Below are positions 1 to 12,117 of a DNA stretch of 64,000 nt, in pieces. The position numbers and the translations under genes were made by a program. This stretch comes from Rhizoctonia solani (taxonomy: Eukaryota > Basidiomycota > Agaricomycetes > Cantharellales > Ceratobasidiaceae), in the NCBI RefSeq assembly GCF_016906535.1, contig NC_057370.1, positions 3,286,001-3,350,000 of the forward strand, given 5' to 3'. The notes under the pieces are model-generated. The model ran no database searches, had not been told where the DNA came from, and saw nothing but the letters and a program-made list of their open reading frames with translations. The first letter of the stretch is position 1; each line of letters starts with the position of its first letter.

Positions 1-490
1 CGGCTAGGCAGGTTTTTATGCTTACCGTCCCGACGGCCCGGGTGTCCGTCAGAAGCTAGTGGTACTCACCATGGCACGGTACGTTAATAGCGCTCTAAGA
101 TAGGGGGGGACGAGCAATGTGAGCTGGCGTGCTCGTCAAGTGTTCTGATCGGTATAGATAATGACTCTCTAGGTCAGTTTCATCGGAAGGAGCAATTGGA
201 AGTGGAATGTCGACTTCGATGGCCAGGAGAAATGATTTCTGTAGAAAAGGATGTATTCAAGAGATGATGTCATCGTTACAGCCGAGTAGTAGAATGGTCT
301 CTTCCCAGACCAGCTTAAATACCACCCCTGTCAGGGTCATGCCAAGCCAAATAGCACCACACTGTATTACTCCTCTAATGATATTGCTTCACGCACAACC
401 TTGCAGAGAGACAAACCGGGAAGGCAGCGAGAGAAAAGGATGTATATTCCACGAAGTATTTACAGACAATAAAAATCCTGGAATCATTGC
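1..490. other. intergenic / pectate lyase downstream region
   Basis: No gene is supported here. The stretch lies downstream of the minus-strand pectate lyase and probably includes its 3' UTR. A 95-codon open frame on the plus strand starting near 207 is low in recognisable content and overlaps the 3' end of the lyase, so it is not called. Confidence 0.5.
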
Positions 491-1723
491 TTAGAAGGAG
501 AGCTTGGCACCGGCGTTCGAATTGACGTATGACTTGACCGACGAGGTCGCAGTAAGCGTGTAAGAGTAGCCGACAGAGTTCCAGGTGGCTAGTGAGTACA
601 GGTTAGTAACTCTGAATGTTCTAGTAAGTATCTCGAGTGCTTACTAGTGAGAGCAGTGCTGCTCGCTCCACCAAAGTCATTGCCGCTGGCATTAGCATAG
701 CCATTATCGGTACTGTACAGAGGCTTTCCGACGCTCTCGAATACGTTGTTCTGGACCAAGAGCTCCGCACCAACACGAGTGTTGATACCGTCGTTGTTAC
801 CCACGAAGCTGTTTTCATCATTAGTATGCGCATAATAACCTGATGACTAAGCTACTCACTAGTTGTTGTAAATGTGACCGTGCCCGAAGCGGAACGAAGG
901 AGTACGCGAGTTCAGGTTCTGCCATTTGTTGAATGCATAAGTGACTTGGATAGCCTTGTCTTCGCTCTCGTTGCTATCAGAGTGACCAACGAGAGAGGCC
1001 TTCCAGTGGTCGTGGAGATAAGAGTTGGTGACCGAAGCGGCGTAGACACCGTGAGTAAGGTCAAGGAGACCATCATAGTAGTCCTTGTCATGATCACGAT
1101 CGGACCAGAGCTCGACAGAGTCAATCCAGACGCGGTTAGAAGCTTGGACACCAATGGCGTCACCCGCATCAGCAAGTACTTTATTGATCTGTTGCAGAGA
1201 AAACGAGATCAGAATATTATAATTAATATGAATGTGAGGGTCTAAGGTTGTACCTTGAGGTTGCGAATGATGACATTGGATACATCAATTACGCGGAGGC
1301 CTACTCCGTTCAAGGCTGCAAAGCGAAATATATGTTCAAAATCTACTCCTGGGCTAATACTAGATAGACACTTACTAGCACCAGACTTTCCGAGAATGGA
1401 AGTGTTGGCTCCAACTTTGACGACTTCGTTGCCCGTGATGGTACCAGAAACAATGACGACCTTGGCGGTGCTACCACTTACCGCGGTCTTTAGTGCCGCA
1501 AGTGTGGTGACGGTGACCGCGCTAGCGGAACCCCCTCCAGTGGTACTAGGTTTTGAGGCTCAGTTCAAGTTTGAGGGACTAGAGTTAAGAGCACTTACCC
1601 TCCGCTGAGAGTGGCATATCCGATGGTAGCCTTGTCGCTAGTGGATGCGCGTTTTTCAACGACAGGGGTTGCGTATGCAGCACCAAGACCGAAGGCGAAG
1701 ACGAGAGCAGAAGAGAACTTCAT
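491..1723 (-). CDS. secreted pectate lyase, polysaccharide lyase family 1
   Basis: Cleaves de-esterified pectin (polygalacturonate) by beta-elimination outside the cell; a plant cell-wall degrading enzyme. Six exons join in frame to 315 aa: 1599-1723, 1376-1545, 1254-1315, 860-1188, 645-808 and 491-588, with five 51-65 nt introns. The start MKFSSALVFAFGLG is a clear signal peptide, followed by ATPVVEKR with a Kex2-like KR site. Family marks visible in order are VIIRNLKV, VWIDSVELWSDRDHDKDYYD (Ca-binding Asp cluster in the parallel beta-helix), GLLDLTHG, HDHWKASLVGHSDS, the basic SRTPSFRFGHGHIYNN segment and NNDGINTRVGAELLVQNNVFE. Length and order fit extracellular fungal PL1 enzymes. Intron 4 carries a good branch site (TACTAAT). 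No frameshift or missing motif was seen, so the gene should be functional. PL1 pectin lyase is the nearest alternative, but the acidic Ca-site argues for pectate lyase. Confidence 0.93.
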
Positions 1724-1813
1724 TGTGAAAGATAGAGGAACAAGTGGTAGGTAACTAGAGAGAGGCTTTAGATAACCAAGATGCTGGTGGAGAAAGTCAC
1801 GACTTGACAGCCT

Positions 1814-1828
1814 GCTTAAATATATTGA
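1814..1828 (-). promoter_or_regulatory. TATA-like element of the pectate lyase
   Basis: On the minus strand an AT-rich box (CAATATATTTAAG) sits about 90-105 nt upstream of the pectate lyase ATG. Spacing fits a TATA element with a short 5' UTR. This is inference from sequence only. Confidence 0.35.
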
Positions 1829-1829
1829 G

Positions 1830-3369
1830 AGCGCCTGTATATTACAATAAGTTATTGGAGGCGGTCCGGGGTAGAAGCGCATCGGACCGCCAAGCATAGT
1901 GAGATGACAGGAGGGTGGTCGAAGGCGCGGGCCGGACGCATAGGCTAGTTCGTTGCGTCAATCATTGTTGGGGTGAGCACATCGTACGCGTGGCATACCC
2001 TACGATGCTTCTTTGACCCATAGTGGGTAACGATATATGGATCCGACGGTTCGTTTGGCATAGGTTTCGGAGAAATATGCGTTGCTCAGAAAGTACGCAA
2101 ATGAGGTGAGAATATCAGTAGCCACGTGAGGTATAAAGTAGCATCGTAGCCAATAGCAGAATAAGGACGAGAAGTCTTCGCCTAGTGCTGGTGCAGGAAC
2201 CAGTAGCATCCACTTCAGGGAATAGACAATAGTGAAAAACGAAGGCATGTTTTGTTGCCAAGGACTATCAAGTGACCTGACATTGTCTGATGATTTAATA
2301 GAGAAGGCTGCCCTCGTGAACGATCCAAGTTTGCATCAGGAGTTTCTCCACCCTAATCGAGAAGTATCATTATGGTTCTAGAGACATACTGCGGCCAGGC
2401 GAAGCGCAAGGTGCGGGCCGAAGTGAGAATGATGTAAGTATTTCCTGAATCATAAGTTCGAAATATGGCTTGATTCTCAGAATTATTTTTAGTCATGGTG
2501 GAGTATCGAAGAAGAAAGATGACCATTGGATTTGCAGCCGTTGAGCACGGAAAAACTCAATGAGGTAATGTGATGCAGGGCTACACAGCCTGAACGGTGC
2601 GCATGTTTTAATCAAGCAGACTACATTTGTCTGCGGTAGCATGTTGGTCCTATCAAGTTAAAGATAAACAGCAGCGAGAAAAAATATAGGCTACGCAAAG
2701 TAGTTACCGTGATGTAATACAGGATGAGTGGTCGATCCATACTTTACACGGTTAATAATTATCTAGATAGGTAATCCCGATGCTTGTGATATACGGTCCG
2801 AACAGCTGTTTATTTTGTGCTCAGATAATCAGCAATCGTTTAATCATACTCGGTGGAATGATATTATGTGTAAACCTCAAATCTATGTGTTTTCATTACA
2901 CCACATGGCGTAGAAGTTGACCATCGTATTTTTAGAAACAGATTATTCAACCAAAGTCTTCGCTCAGTCAATGTGATATATGATAGACCATATGGTGGAC
3001 ATGTTCTGTGCGCGATTAGATGAAACAAGAACCAGGTTTAAGCGCCAACGAACGGAAGTTACAGTACCAGAATACAGATAGGGAAAACTATGCCAGATCC
3101 GAGAATGCATATATTTAAAAAATGGCTAAGCATAAAATCCAAGCACGTAAACTTCACTCTTAATGGTGTGGTCAGATTACACAAAGATGAGAGTTATTTT
3201 CCGTTCGAATCGCACAACATATTGTACCAAGTGCCGGAATCGTCTCGCGCTGCGCAGCACATTTGTCCGGAGTGTCGGCGAGGTGGACCAAGCTTGCCGG
3301 CGGCCCGCGAAAAACATCACGTGAAACGCATGGAACCGCTTGGCGCTTAAGGCGAACTTGACAGTGGCA
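1830..3369. other. intergenic region between pectate lyase and SAP18
   Basis: About 1.5 kb between divergently transcribed genes. Short open frames exist (2000-2248 minus, 3090-3350 plus) but none shows a recognisable domain or a convincing exon structure. I see no repeat or RNA gene. Confidence 0.5.
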
Positions 3370-4437
3370 ATGACAACCGAGGTCGAGAAAATACAGGTGG
3401 ACCGGACCAAAGTGCGTCTTTGAACTTTTACTATGTTTACGTGACTCTCACGAGTTATTTCTCTAGAAATGTCCCTTCTTATTAAGGACTTTTGTTCGGT
3501 CCGGGGGATTTCATCCAGAAACTGCCTTCGATAATGGTCGGGTGCCAACTCTTGACGAACATGCTGTGCATGCATGGTGAGTCGAATTCTGATTCATCCA
3601 GTTTGGTCACTCAACTATCGCCGGTGCTTTAGGGGTGATTCCACCTTGATTGACATTGTCCGAGCCCTTCGTGCACAAACACCATCTCCTTCACTCCCAG
3701 CTGGTGCGTTCCGTAACCCGGGTACAAGATACTCTTTTCGTGTCGTTTACTACGACCGAGGCAACGTTGCTTCCAGGGAGCTTGGTCACATAGGTCCTCG
3801 GGAACTGAATGATACCTCGGTGCTCTATCCTTCGTCTGGCGGCCAGACGCCAACACCTCCAACTGAACCTGTCGATTTGCCCGCTGAGAGTGCAATGGAC
3901 GCAGACGATGATTCCCCTCGTAAAGATCGCGATGATGACGATGTTCTGCCTCCCGGTGCAAACAGCGGTAGTAGGGGCCGGGCCAAATCTGGCTCACGAA
4001 CACTCGACGAACTGAGGGTACAGCCTGGGGACTGGTTATCGGTGTCCCTCACTCTACCTGCCAGCGCCAAACCCACCGTCGGACCCACTGGCCTTGCTAT
4101 TCGGGGAGCTGACCGTGAAAGGGAAGGGGAGCCTGGCGGACATTGGCGAGGTGGAGGTGGAGGCGGCGGCGGACGTGGTCGACCTGCCGGGTTGGTGAGG
4201 GGAGGCGGACACCTTGCTTTCGGCCGTGATCGAGCAACTGGCCGAGACGCATCTCCCCCTCGAAACAGGGATGGTCCTGCCACCGATCGTCGAGGTAGGG
4301 GCTACGGACGCCGCCCATCGCCCGACATGACCCGTGGTGGTACTTCATATCGTGATGGGAGCCGTAGCCGAAGTCGGGAGCGAAGGAGTCGTAGTCCTGT
4401 TGGAAGAAGGAGAGGCGGACGATACGAAAGAGATTAA
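3370..4437 (+). CDS. SAP18: SAP18 (Sin3-associated polypeptide 18) with a Gly-rich/RS tail
   Basis: Component of the Sin3 histone deacetylase complex and of the ASAP/PSAP RNA-processing complex; nuclear. Three exons (3370-3411, 3467-3576, 3633-4437) join in frame to about 318 aa. The first two exons supply the family signature VDRTK, CPFLLRTFVRSGGFH and VPTLDEHAVHAW. The third supplies the helix STLIDIVRAL, the strand RYSFRVVYYD, RELGHIG and the last ubiquitin-fold strands LRVQPGDWLSVSLTLP. Human SAP18 is about 150-170 aa. This copy adds an acidic insert (residues about 130-160, rich in D, with SPRKDRDDDD) before the last strands and a C-terminal tail of about 120 residues. The tail has an eight-glycine run, RGRG repeats and a terminal RS/RR stretch (GSRSRSRERRSRSP). 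RS tails normally belong to the ASAP partner RNPS1. The long third exon reads as an ORF from 3574, but the start at 3370 is the one that restores the fold. Confidence 0.9.
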
Positions 4438-4792
4438 GGGGACGATTGTTGCGGCTTGCATCCCGATCTACGTACACTCGTGAGGCCATGGTTTTGGACT
4501 CTGGCCAGCTTTAGAAGCATTAACCGCCTAATCAACCGGACTTGTACTTCCAGTTGAAAAAATTGATATGTTGCCAAACGAGAATTGCTCTAGCTCCATA
4601 GTTGCGTCTACCTAGGTTTCCCGGTTTGCGTTGTAATTATACTTGAAGTCTTCATGATGGACGATACATCTCGCCTTGCACCACGCGTTCGATTTGAAAT
4701 GTGGGACGAGATTGCCAAGCTCCACTTGGGCTGGTCTTGACCTCGACTATTACTACCAGTTGCGAACACGTCCTTTTATCCAGACTTTGCCT
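4438..4792. other. intergenic, SAP18 3' UTR and ferroportin 5' region
   Basis: A 355-nt gap between tandem plus-strand genes. An in-frame ATG at 4676 lies upstream of the ferroportin start chosen here and would add 39 residues without family resemblance. Nothing else is recognisable. Confidence 0.4.
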
Positions 4793-6883
4793 ATGAATAG
4801 GGAAACAGATGCATCCATCCCTGTGGCTTCACCGTCGGACCCCATCGTGCTAGGTGCTCAAGGAGAGAGGGAAGTTACACTCCCACAGGATAGCGAGGTG
4901 CAGAGGCTGGGAGTGGACCCTGTGGGATTCTGGCTTTTGGCTACTCAACATTTTTCCAGGCAAGAGATATGCAGCAAAGGCCCGATCCTGGCTTCTCTGG
5001 CTCACTTGCATTCGTTAGCACCTGGGGCGACCGTTCAGCCGAGTTCGCTTTTTCAATCTATCTGTAAGTATGTAACTAGGGTTTCTGCCACCCGGGAGTC
5101 CAACCCTTTATCAGAGTAGAGATATTTGTGAATACGCTTTTACCCGCGTCAATGTATGGGTTCATAACGACATTCACTGGTATTCTGTTTTCAGGGTGAG
5201 CATGTTTCAGTCTCTCGCTACGCACTGACGACTTCATCGTTGTTAAAAAGGGCCGTTGGACATCAAATAGATATTCGAGCACGCCTTCCGACTATTCGAA
5301 CTTGTATTGCCACTCAAAAATTATTCGCCTCGATGTGTTACGGACTTTTCCTCATCTTATTCACTCGATTCTCTACTTTGGATTCTAATATCCGGCGGTT
5401 GTTCCTTGCCTTTATTATTACCTGTGGCTGCGGGTTGAAACTGGCCACCGTTGGGATGAACGTATGCGTAGAACGTGACTGGGTGATGGCTATTGCGGCA
5501 AGTGCCCGCACACCACATGGTTCTAGAGCAGGATCTCCAGCGTCGGAAATCAACCGAGGTTCGGTATCTCCTCCAACTCGCTCAGTAGACCATGCAGATC
5601 GTGTTTTGCTCGAACTCAATACCACGCTTCGTCGCATCGACCTGATTTCAAAACTTGTAGCCCCTTTATTTGTCAGTCTGTTGACTTCGACTATTGGATA
5701 CATGCTTTCTGCAGTCGTTTTGCTTTCGATGAGCCTGGCCACCGCGATATTCGAAATTCTATTTGTCGGAATCACCTACAAGCGGTTCCCGATCCTTGCA
5801 GTTCCACGGCCTTTATATACAGATGTACCAATTAAATTATCCGTCAAAGGAATTATCCAAGAGGCTCGCGCATGGATCAAGCATCAAGTCCTGGATTGGA
5901 ACGAATTTATTCATCATCCTATTTTCCTCAGTGAGCCTCGCATTCGTACTCACTTCCATGTTCCGTCCGCTTATACGGAGACCAGGTTCACTTTCTATCG
6001 CTTTGCTATATTTTAATGTTTTGTCGTTTGGTTCGCCGTTCATTGCGTACCTTAAGAATGAAACTAGCTTTTCGGATCCCTTAATTGCTGGGATGAGAGG
6101 TCTGTGCGTAATAACCGGTAAATAGTGAACGCGGCCTCGTTTACGTAGCGAAACTAACCTTGAATACAAGGCCTGTTTGGGACCTTTGCGATGCCTTGGC
6201 TAGAGAAACGAATTGGGTATATCTCGCGCTCATGTGACCAAGTCGGCTCATTAAAATCACTGATTTCAGTCTTATCCGTACGGGGTCCTGGGCCATATGG
6301 TACGTCTCCTACAGCGTGTCAGGTTCAAGCTAATATTGCCTTTGGAAGGTCCGAAGCACTTTCGCTGGTGCCAACCGTGGTATGCCTGTTTGTCGGTATT
6401 GATCAACGTCAGCGACCGGTCTGGAATTCTATTCTTCTTTTTGCTGGTGAATGATTTGATACTTGAATCTTTGCATTACTATATTGATCACAAGGCATAA
6501 GGAATGGCGTTTTCTCGCATTGGACTATGGTCGTTCGATCTAACACAATTGACCCAACTCCAAAAGGCGCTAGCCCATCATCCAAGGCAAAATACACTCT
6601 CAGCGCTTCAATATTCTCTCCAAAATATATTTGACTTGGGGCACTATGGGCTAACTTTGGGATGGAACCGGCCAACGGAATTCAAGTACGCTGCGGTTGT
6701 AAGTTGAATATACCAGTTATGATCGCACTTTTATGACAAGATCAATTTTCAAAGGTCTCACTAGGCGCTACATTTGTTGCGGCTCTCGTATATGTCGTTG
6801 GCTATGCACGACCTCAGAGGGGACATTTGTTCCATTTCGACAAGCTGCGTTCCCAGCTTGTGCTTTTGCTGCCAAAGCCGTGA
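4793..6883 (+). CDS. ferroportin-like iron exporter (SLC40A1 family)
   Basis: Multi-pass transporter of the ferroportin family, which exports Fe(II) across plasma or vacuolar membranes. Ten exons join in frame to 534 aa: 4793-4959, 5019-5063, 5115-5195, 5251-5930, 5986-6117, 6171-6216, 6270-6299, 6349-6446, 6502-6698 and 6755-6883. Family marks in order are STWGDRSAEFAFSIYL in the first helix, LLPASMYGFITT, GHQIDIRARLPTIRTCIATQK, VERDWVMAIA, LNTTLRRIDLISKLVAPLF, the loop WNEFIHHPIFLSS, IAGMRGLCVITGLFGTFAMPWLEKRIGLIRTGSWAIW and SEALSLVP, ending with DLGHYGLTLGW and a last hydrophobic helix. The first intron (4960-5018) has a GC..AG donor. It is supported because only this splice gives HFSSTWGDR. 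The N-terminal 50 residues are unstructured. The start at 4793 is preferred, 4676 is possible. The gene is intact. A role in iron homeostasis follows from the family, not from this sequence. Confidence 0.9.
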
Positions 6884-7519
6884 GCTTCAGATTCTTTGCC
6901 AGCTTGCTCCATTGTCTCTTTGAATGTTGGATCGATCCCTGATTAGATTTACTCCAAAGAAAGACTTAATAGGTCAAAATTGATTGTACGCAGCTCATTC
7001 TTGACTCATGAGCACTACCGTAATAACAAAGTTCATGAATACGATCCGACCGCTCATCCATCAACCTCAATCACACAATAAATTTCACAAGATCGAGAGA
7101 GTTGATTATCGAGGGATCGATTATCTTCACCCTTGCAGGTCGCGTTCTATCATAAGCTCACATGTGCTCGAGCTCATAGAAGCAAGGTAAGCATACATCT
7201 GGGTATATGCTCCACTCCGGCGTTCTGGCCTTCACTATAATACCCATCTTAATCGTCATCTTATCGCTTCCATCCGCCTTCGAACTCTCCGAACTAGACC
7301 CATGGAATTCTTTCGAGCCTTCTTCCCAATCATTTGCGCTTTCACCAAGGCCGTTTATTCTTTCTAACCATGTCCCACTGGCTTCTTTATATACGCGCCA
7401 TCTGATACCTCATCACGCTCTCACGCTGGGTTCAAATCTCCGCTCCTTCCTGATCTCCTAATAGCTTGACACCCCAATTCTCAATTTACACTGGGGCACT
7501 ACCCTGCAGACTGAAAACC
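6884..7519. other. intergenic, THI4 upstream region
   Basis: About 640 nt between ferroportin and THI4 with only short unconvincing open frames. It probably contains the THI4 promoter. Confidence 0.5.
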
Positions 7520-7527
7520 TATATAAA
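7520..7527 (+). promoter_or_regulatory. TATA box of THI4
   Basis: A perfect TATATAAA lies 76 nt upstream of the THI4 ATG at 7603. It fits a strongly and variably expressed gene, as THI4 is in other fungi. The region between is pyrimidine-rich and may hold the transcription start. Confidence 0.6.
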
Positions 7528-7587
7528 CTATCGCTCCAGCTTCATCTATCTCCACCCTGAAGTCTCAACACCATACACAAACTCTGA

Positions 7588-9333
<1,746 letters not shown>

Positions 9334-10944
9334 GACACTCGTCGTTGGTGTAAATCCGGCGAGTTAGGTACAGTACTATAGTTAACATCCAGCTTTGTGT
9401 GGAATTTCTCGTTCTGAAAATGAATAAATAAACAAATTATGCTTGGTTAACATTTGGCTTTTGAGTGTTAGTCCAATTTCAACCAAAGGTTTTCGAAATG
9501 CGCCCGGAAAATGATCAGACCTGTCATAATGCTAATATCAGTGTACCCCTCGCATTTGACGAAGATTCAACGTCCAGAGATATATGCATACACTGCTCGG
9601 ACGGGCTCTTGTGTGGCGAGCAATATCGATGTGCTTTTAATTCGGATTTGTTGATCATGAAAGAAGCTGGTTTTTGGAAGTAGTACTAGATCGGTCATAA
9701 GGGGCGGGTGGGCCTGAGCACTTTATATCTTTCGAACCACAATGCACATTGGCCAAATGTGCAACGGTTTGATGGAACTTAGTATATGTCTGAGAATCTG
9801 GAGTCATGACTACGGACTCCTGGGGTTGCAAGTTTACCATAAGGGACTCGGACACAGTTACCATACAGACGCAAGGCTTATCAACGGGAGAACAGAATGG
9901 GAAAAGACGGAAAGAGAGTCTGCCGTATCTATAAAACTGGACTGCCTGTCGAACTTTGCATTTGCAGAGGTTCTGCGTACTCTGTGTTGAATTCTGTCAA
10001 GAGTATCGAAGGGAACGTCCCCATTGAGAGGGATGTTCGAGCTTAACGGTAGCTATTTTTGTACTTGGATATTTCAGACTGGACCCGGGATGGTATAATA
10101 CACACGGTTCTATGGCTAGATGTTCTGGGAATACAGCCCACCTTTCGCACGAGCATCGTATGAGATAACGGACCTGAGAGGAATTCGGGCTAAAATGGCG
10201 ACTTTATTGGTAATGTGATTCCAGTAACCTGATAGGATTAATCATCCGAGTAGAGCAAGTGATAGGAATGAATGCGTGCGTGCGCTTACGGGCATGGTTT
10301 AGAGGGGAAAGTGGATCCGGAAGAGGTTGTGTTATGCGCTGATCACAGCAGATATACGACTCGTTGTTTTGCAGGATAGATCAATAGGGCTATTCGTGCT
10401 ACTTACGAGTCAGCCTAACGTTCGAGTTCGCGGGGTCCAGTAAGCATATTTCCAGAAAAAAGGCGTAAATAATGCGCATATAACCTCGTGGCATGGGTAT
10501 GCAAATCGCGCTAGGAGAGATGAATTTGAATACGCTAAATGAATTTGAAGTTGGGCCGCTATAGTGATCTCCCGAACTTTGCTGGATACATGGTTCAAAC
10601 ACTTTGTTGTAATGATGTTGACAGGATATGCCTACCGGACTTCTATGCTTTGCAATCAATTTCGATTTGAAACACCTGGAATAGAATTACTGTTGACGGG
10701 ACGAGGTGAACGGTGCAAGGTTCCACAATAGAATGGCAAGATACCGCACGGATGGCGAAAGGGGGGAAATTCCAGTCGATATTTTGCATATTGGGGGGAA
10801 CGCCTATTCACATGAGCTCCTGTAGCGGAACCAGAATTGTGCGTTTTCCAGGGCTATCGAAGAGGGAAGAAAAGTATGAAAAGAACCCGTAAGACTTTGT
10901 GTATGTGAGATTCAGTACATTCCTGGGGTAGCGACCAACAACGA
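9334..10944. other. intergenic, no supported gene
   Basis: About 1.6 kb after THI4. Several short open frames on both strands (for example 9465-9683 plus and 10399-10659 minus) lack domains and convincing exon joins. No repeat was seen. Confidence 0.4.
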
Positions 10945-11396
10945 TCATAAAAAGTTTGGGTTTGAGGGTGTTGGTTCGGGGGTGCTCGAGTGTCGTGGAC
11001 GAACAGCATGATAGATTTGATTATTTTCCGGATTCCATGTGGGTTCCAGCAAGAAGAATGTATAGAATTCAATGGTCAAAGCGCTCTTCTGAGGATGTTA
11101 GAAAGGCAGTGTAAATCTTATAATTTTTACTAGTGACTTTTCTTACCTGGGCCAAACGAGCAGGGATATTTCGCTCCATAGAGCAAATAGGTAGCTCGTC
11201 ATAGGCACCTAGTGAGATCATCCATTCGTAAGATCGCATATCCCGGTGTTCAGTCTGGACCACGACCGAACCGCGTGGGCATTCGAATCGCGGGAACCTG
11301 AGGTTAAATCCAAGGAAGCGGGGGGGACTTGGCCTGATTACTTCATAGAGCGTAAAGTCGTACCTTTTACACCAAAAGATGTGTGTAATTGAAAAA
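10945..11396 (-). CDS. uncharacterised gene, 3' part (two exons visible)
   Basis: On the minus strand an open segment of at least 250 nt ends at 11147 with the donor GTAAGAAAAG. It joins over a 58-nt intron (11089-11146, acceptor CATCCTCAG) to an exon 10945-11088 ending in TGA. The joined product contains RYDFTLYEVIRPSPPRFLGF, FECPRGSVVVQTEHRD, YEWMISLGAYDELPIC, ALTIEFYTFFLLEPTWNP and a short Pro/Ser tail. Amino-acid composition is normal and the exon boundaries are in phase, which argues for a real gene or a recent remnant. The 5' end is not resolved. An open frame runs up to about 11396, after which no clear start is visible. I do not recognise the family. Confidence 0.4.
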
Positions 11397-12117
11397 AAAG
11401 GTACGCGGCGTGCAGCTGCAAAAGTCTATGAGCGTAGGACGGGTTAGTAAGGTTGTGTCCACTGAGCGGGTCCGGTTTCCCTTGGTTGGATGCATCTTTG
11501 GGCGGCGGCCGCATACATCCGGTAGCCGGACAAATTGAAAGGGGGGCAGGGAAAGCTCCAAGAGTGGTGTGACGCGACCGGCAGGGGCTCACGTCACTCG
11601 TCACAGGCGATAATGAAGGAAGTATGAGATGATAAAGGGAATTTGGAAGGAAGACAAGGGCCGGAGGGATGACATATCGGGGAGTTATGAATAGCACATG
11701 GGAGCGGCAGGGGTGGGGGTGTGAGGGAGGAATGGTGTCGTGAGACAAAGTGCGACCAGGAGTTAAAATAGAATTAACACGGGTATACTCGCAGGCGCAG
11801 TGGGACGAGTCGGGGGTCACCGGGGGTCAGGAGCAGTGATGGCCGGAATAGGCGATATTCGATCAAAATGACCTCAGAGTGAGGCTGAGGCATGTGGATC
11901 ACCAAGCAGGAGCAGCAAGGACAAGGCTGTGGAGAGAACAAGCGCGGACGTGCAATGGCAGTAGAGTAATAGCAGATTGAGCGACGCCGCAGGGCGTGGT
12001 CGAGGTTGAATCGTGAGAGGTGACGGCTGACATAAGCGTGTGGATGTTGGCAAATCAGTGTGTTTTGTTCCCGACCACGACCGACAAGACTCCTAGCCTC
12101 GGGCCAGCCTGACCACG
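11397..12117. other. upstream region of the SH3-SAM-PH gene
   Basis: GC-skewed sequence without a convincing gene. A 160-codon minus-strand open frame (11338-11820) is rich in P, S, H and L, as expected by chance from purine-rich plus-strand DNA. It probably includes the promoter and 5' UTR of the next gene. Confidence 0.4.

Noticed and set aside
4969..5063. Ferroportin start at the ATG 4969 (MQQRPDPG...)
   Set aside because: It gives an open frame into STWGDR, but the GC-AG splice from 4959 to 5019 yields a better N-terminus (LLATQHFSSTWGDR) and uses a long upstream open exon.
11338..11820. 160-codon minus-strand ORF rich in P, H, S and L
   Set aside because: Composition matches chance translation of purine-rich plus-strand DNA and no domain is visible. 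Only its lower end overlaps the better-supported exon ending at 11147.
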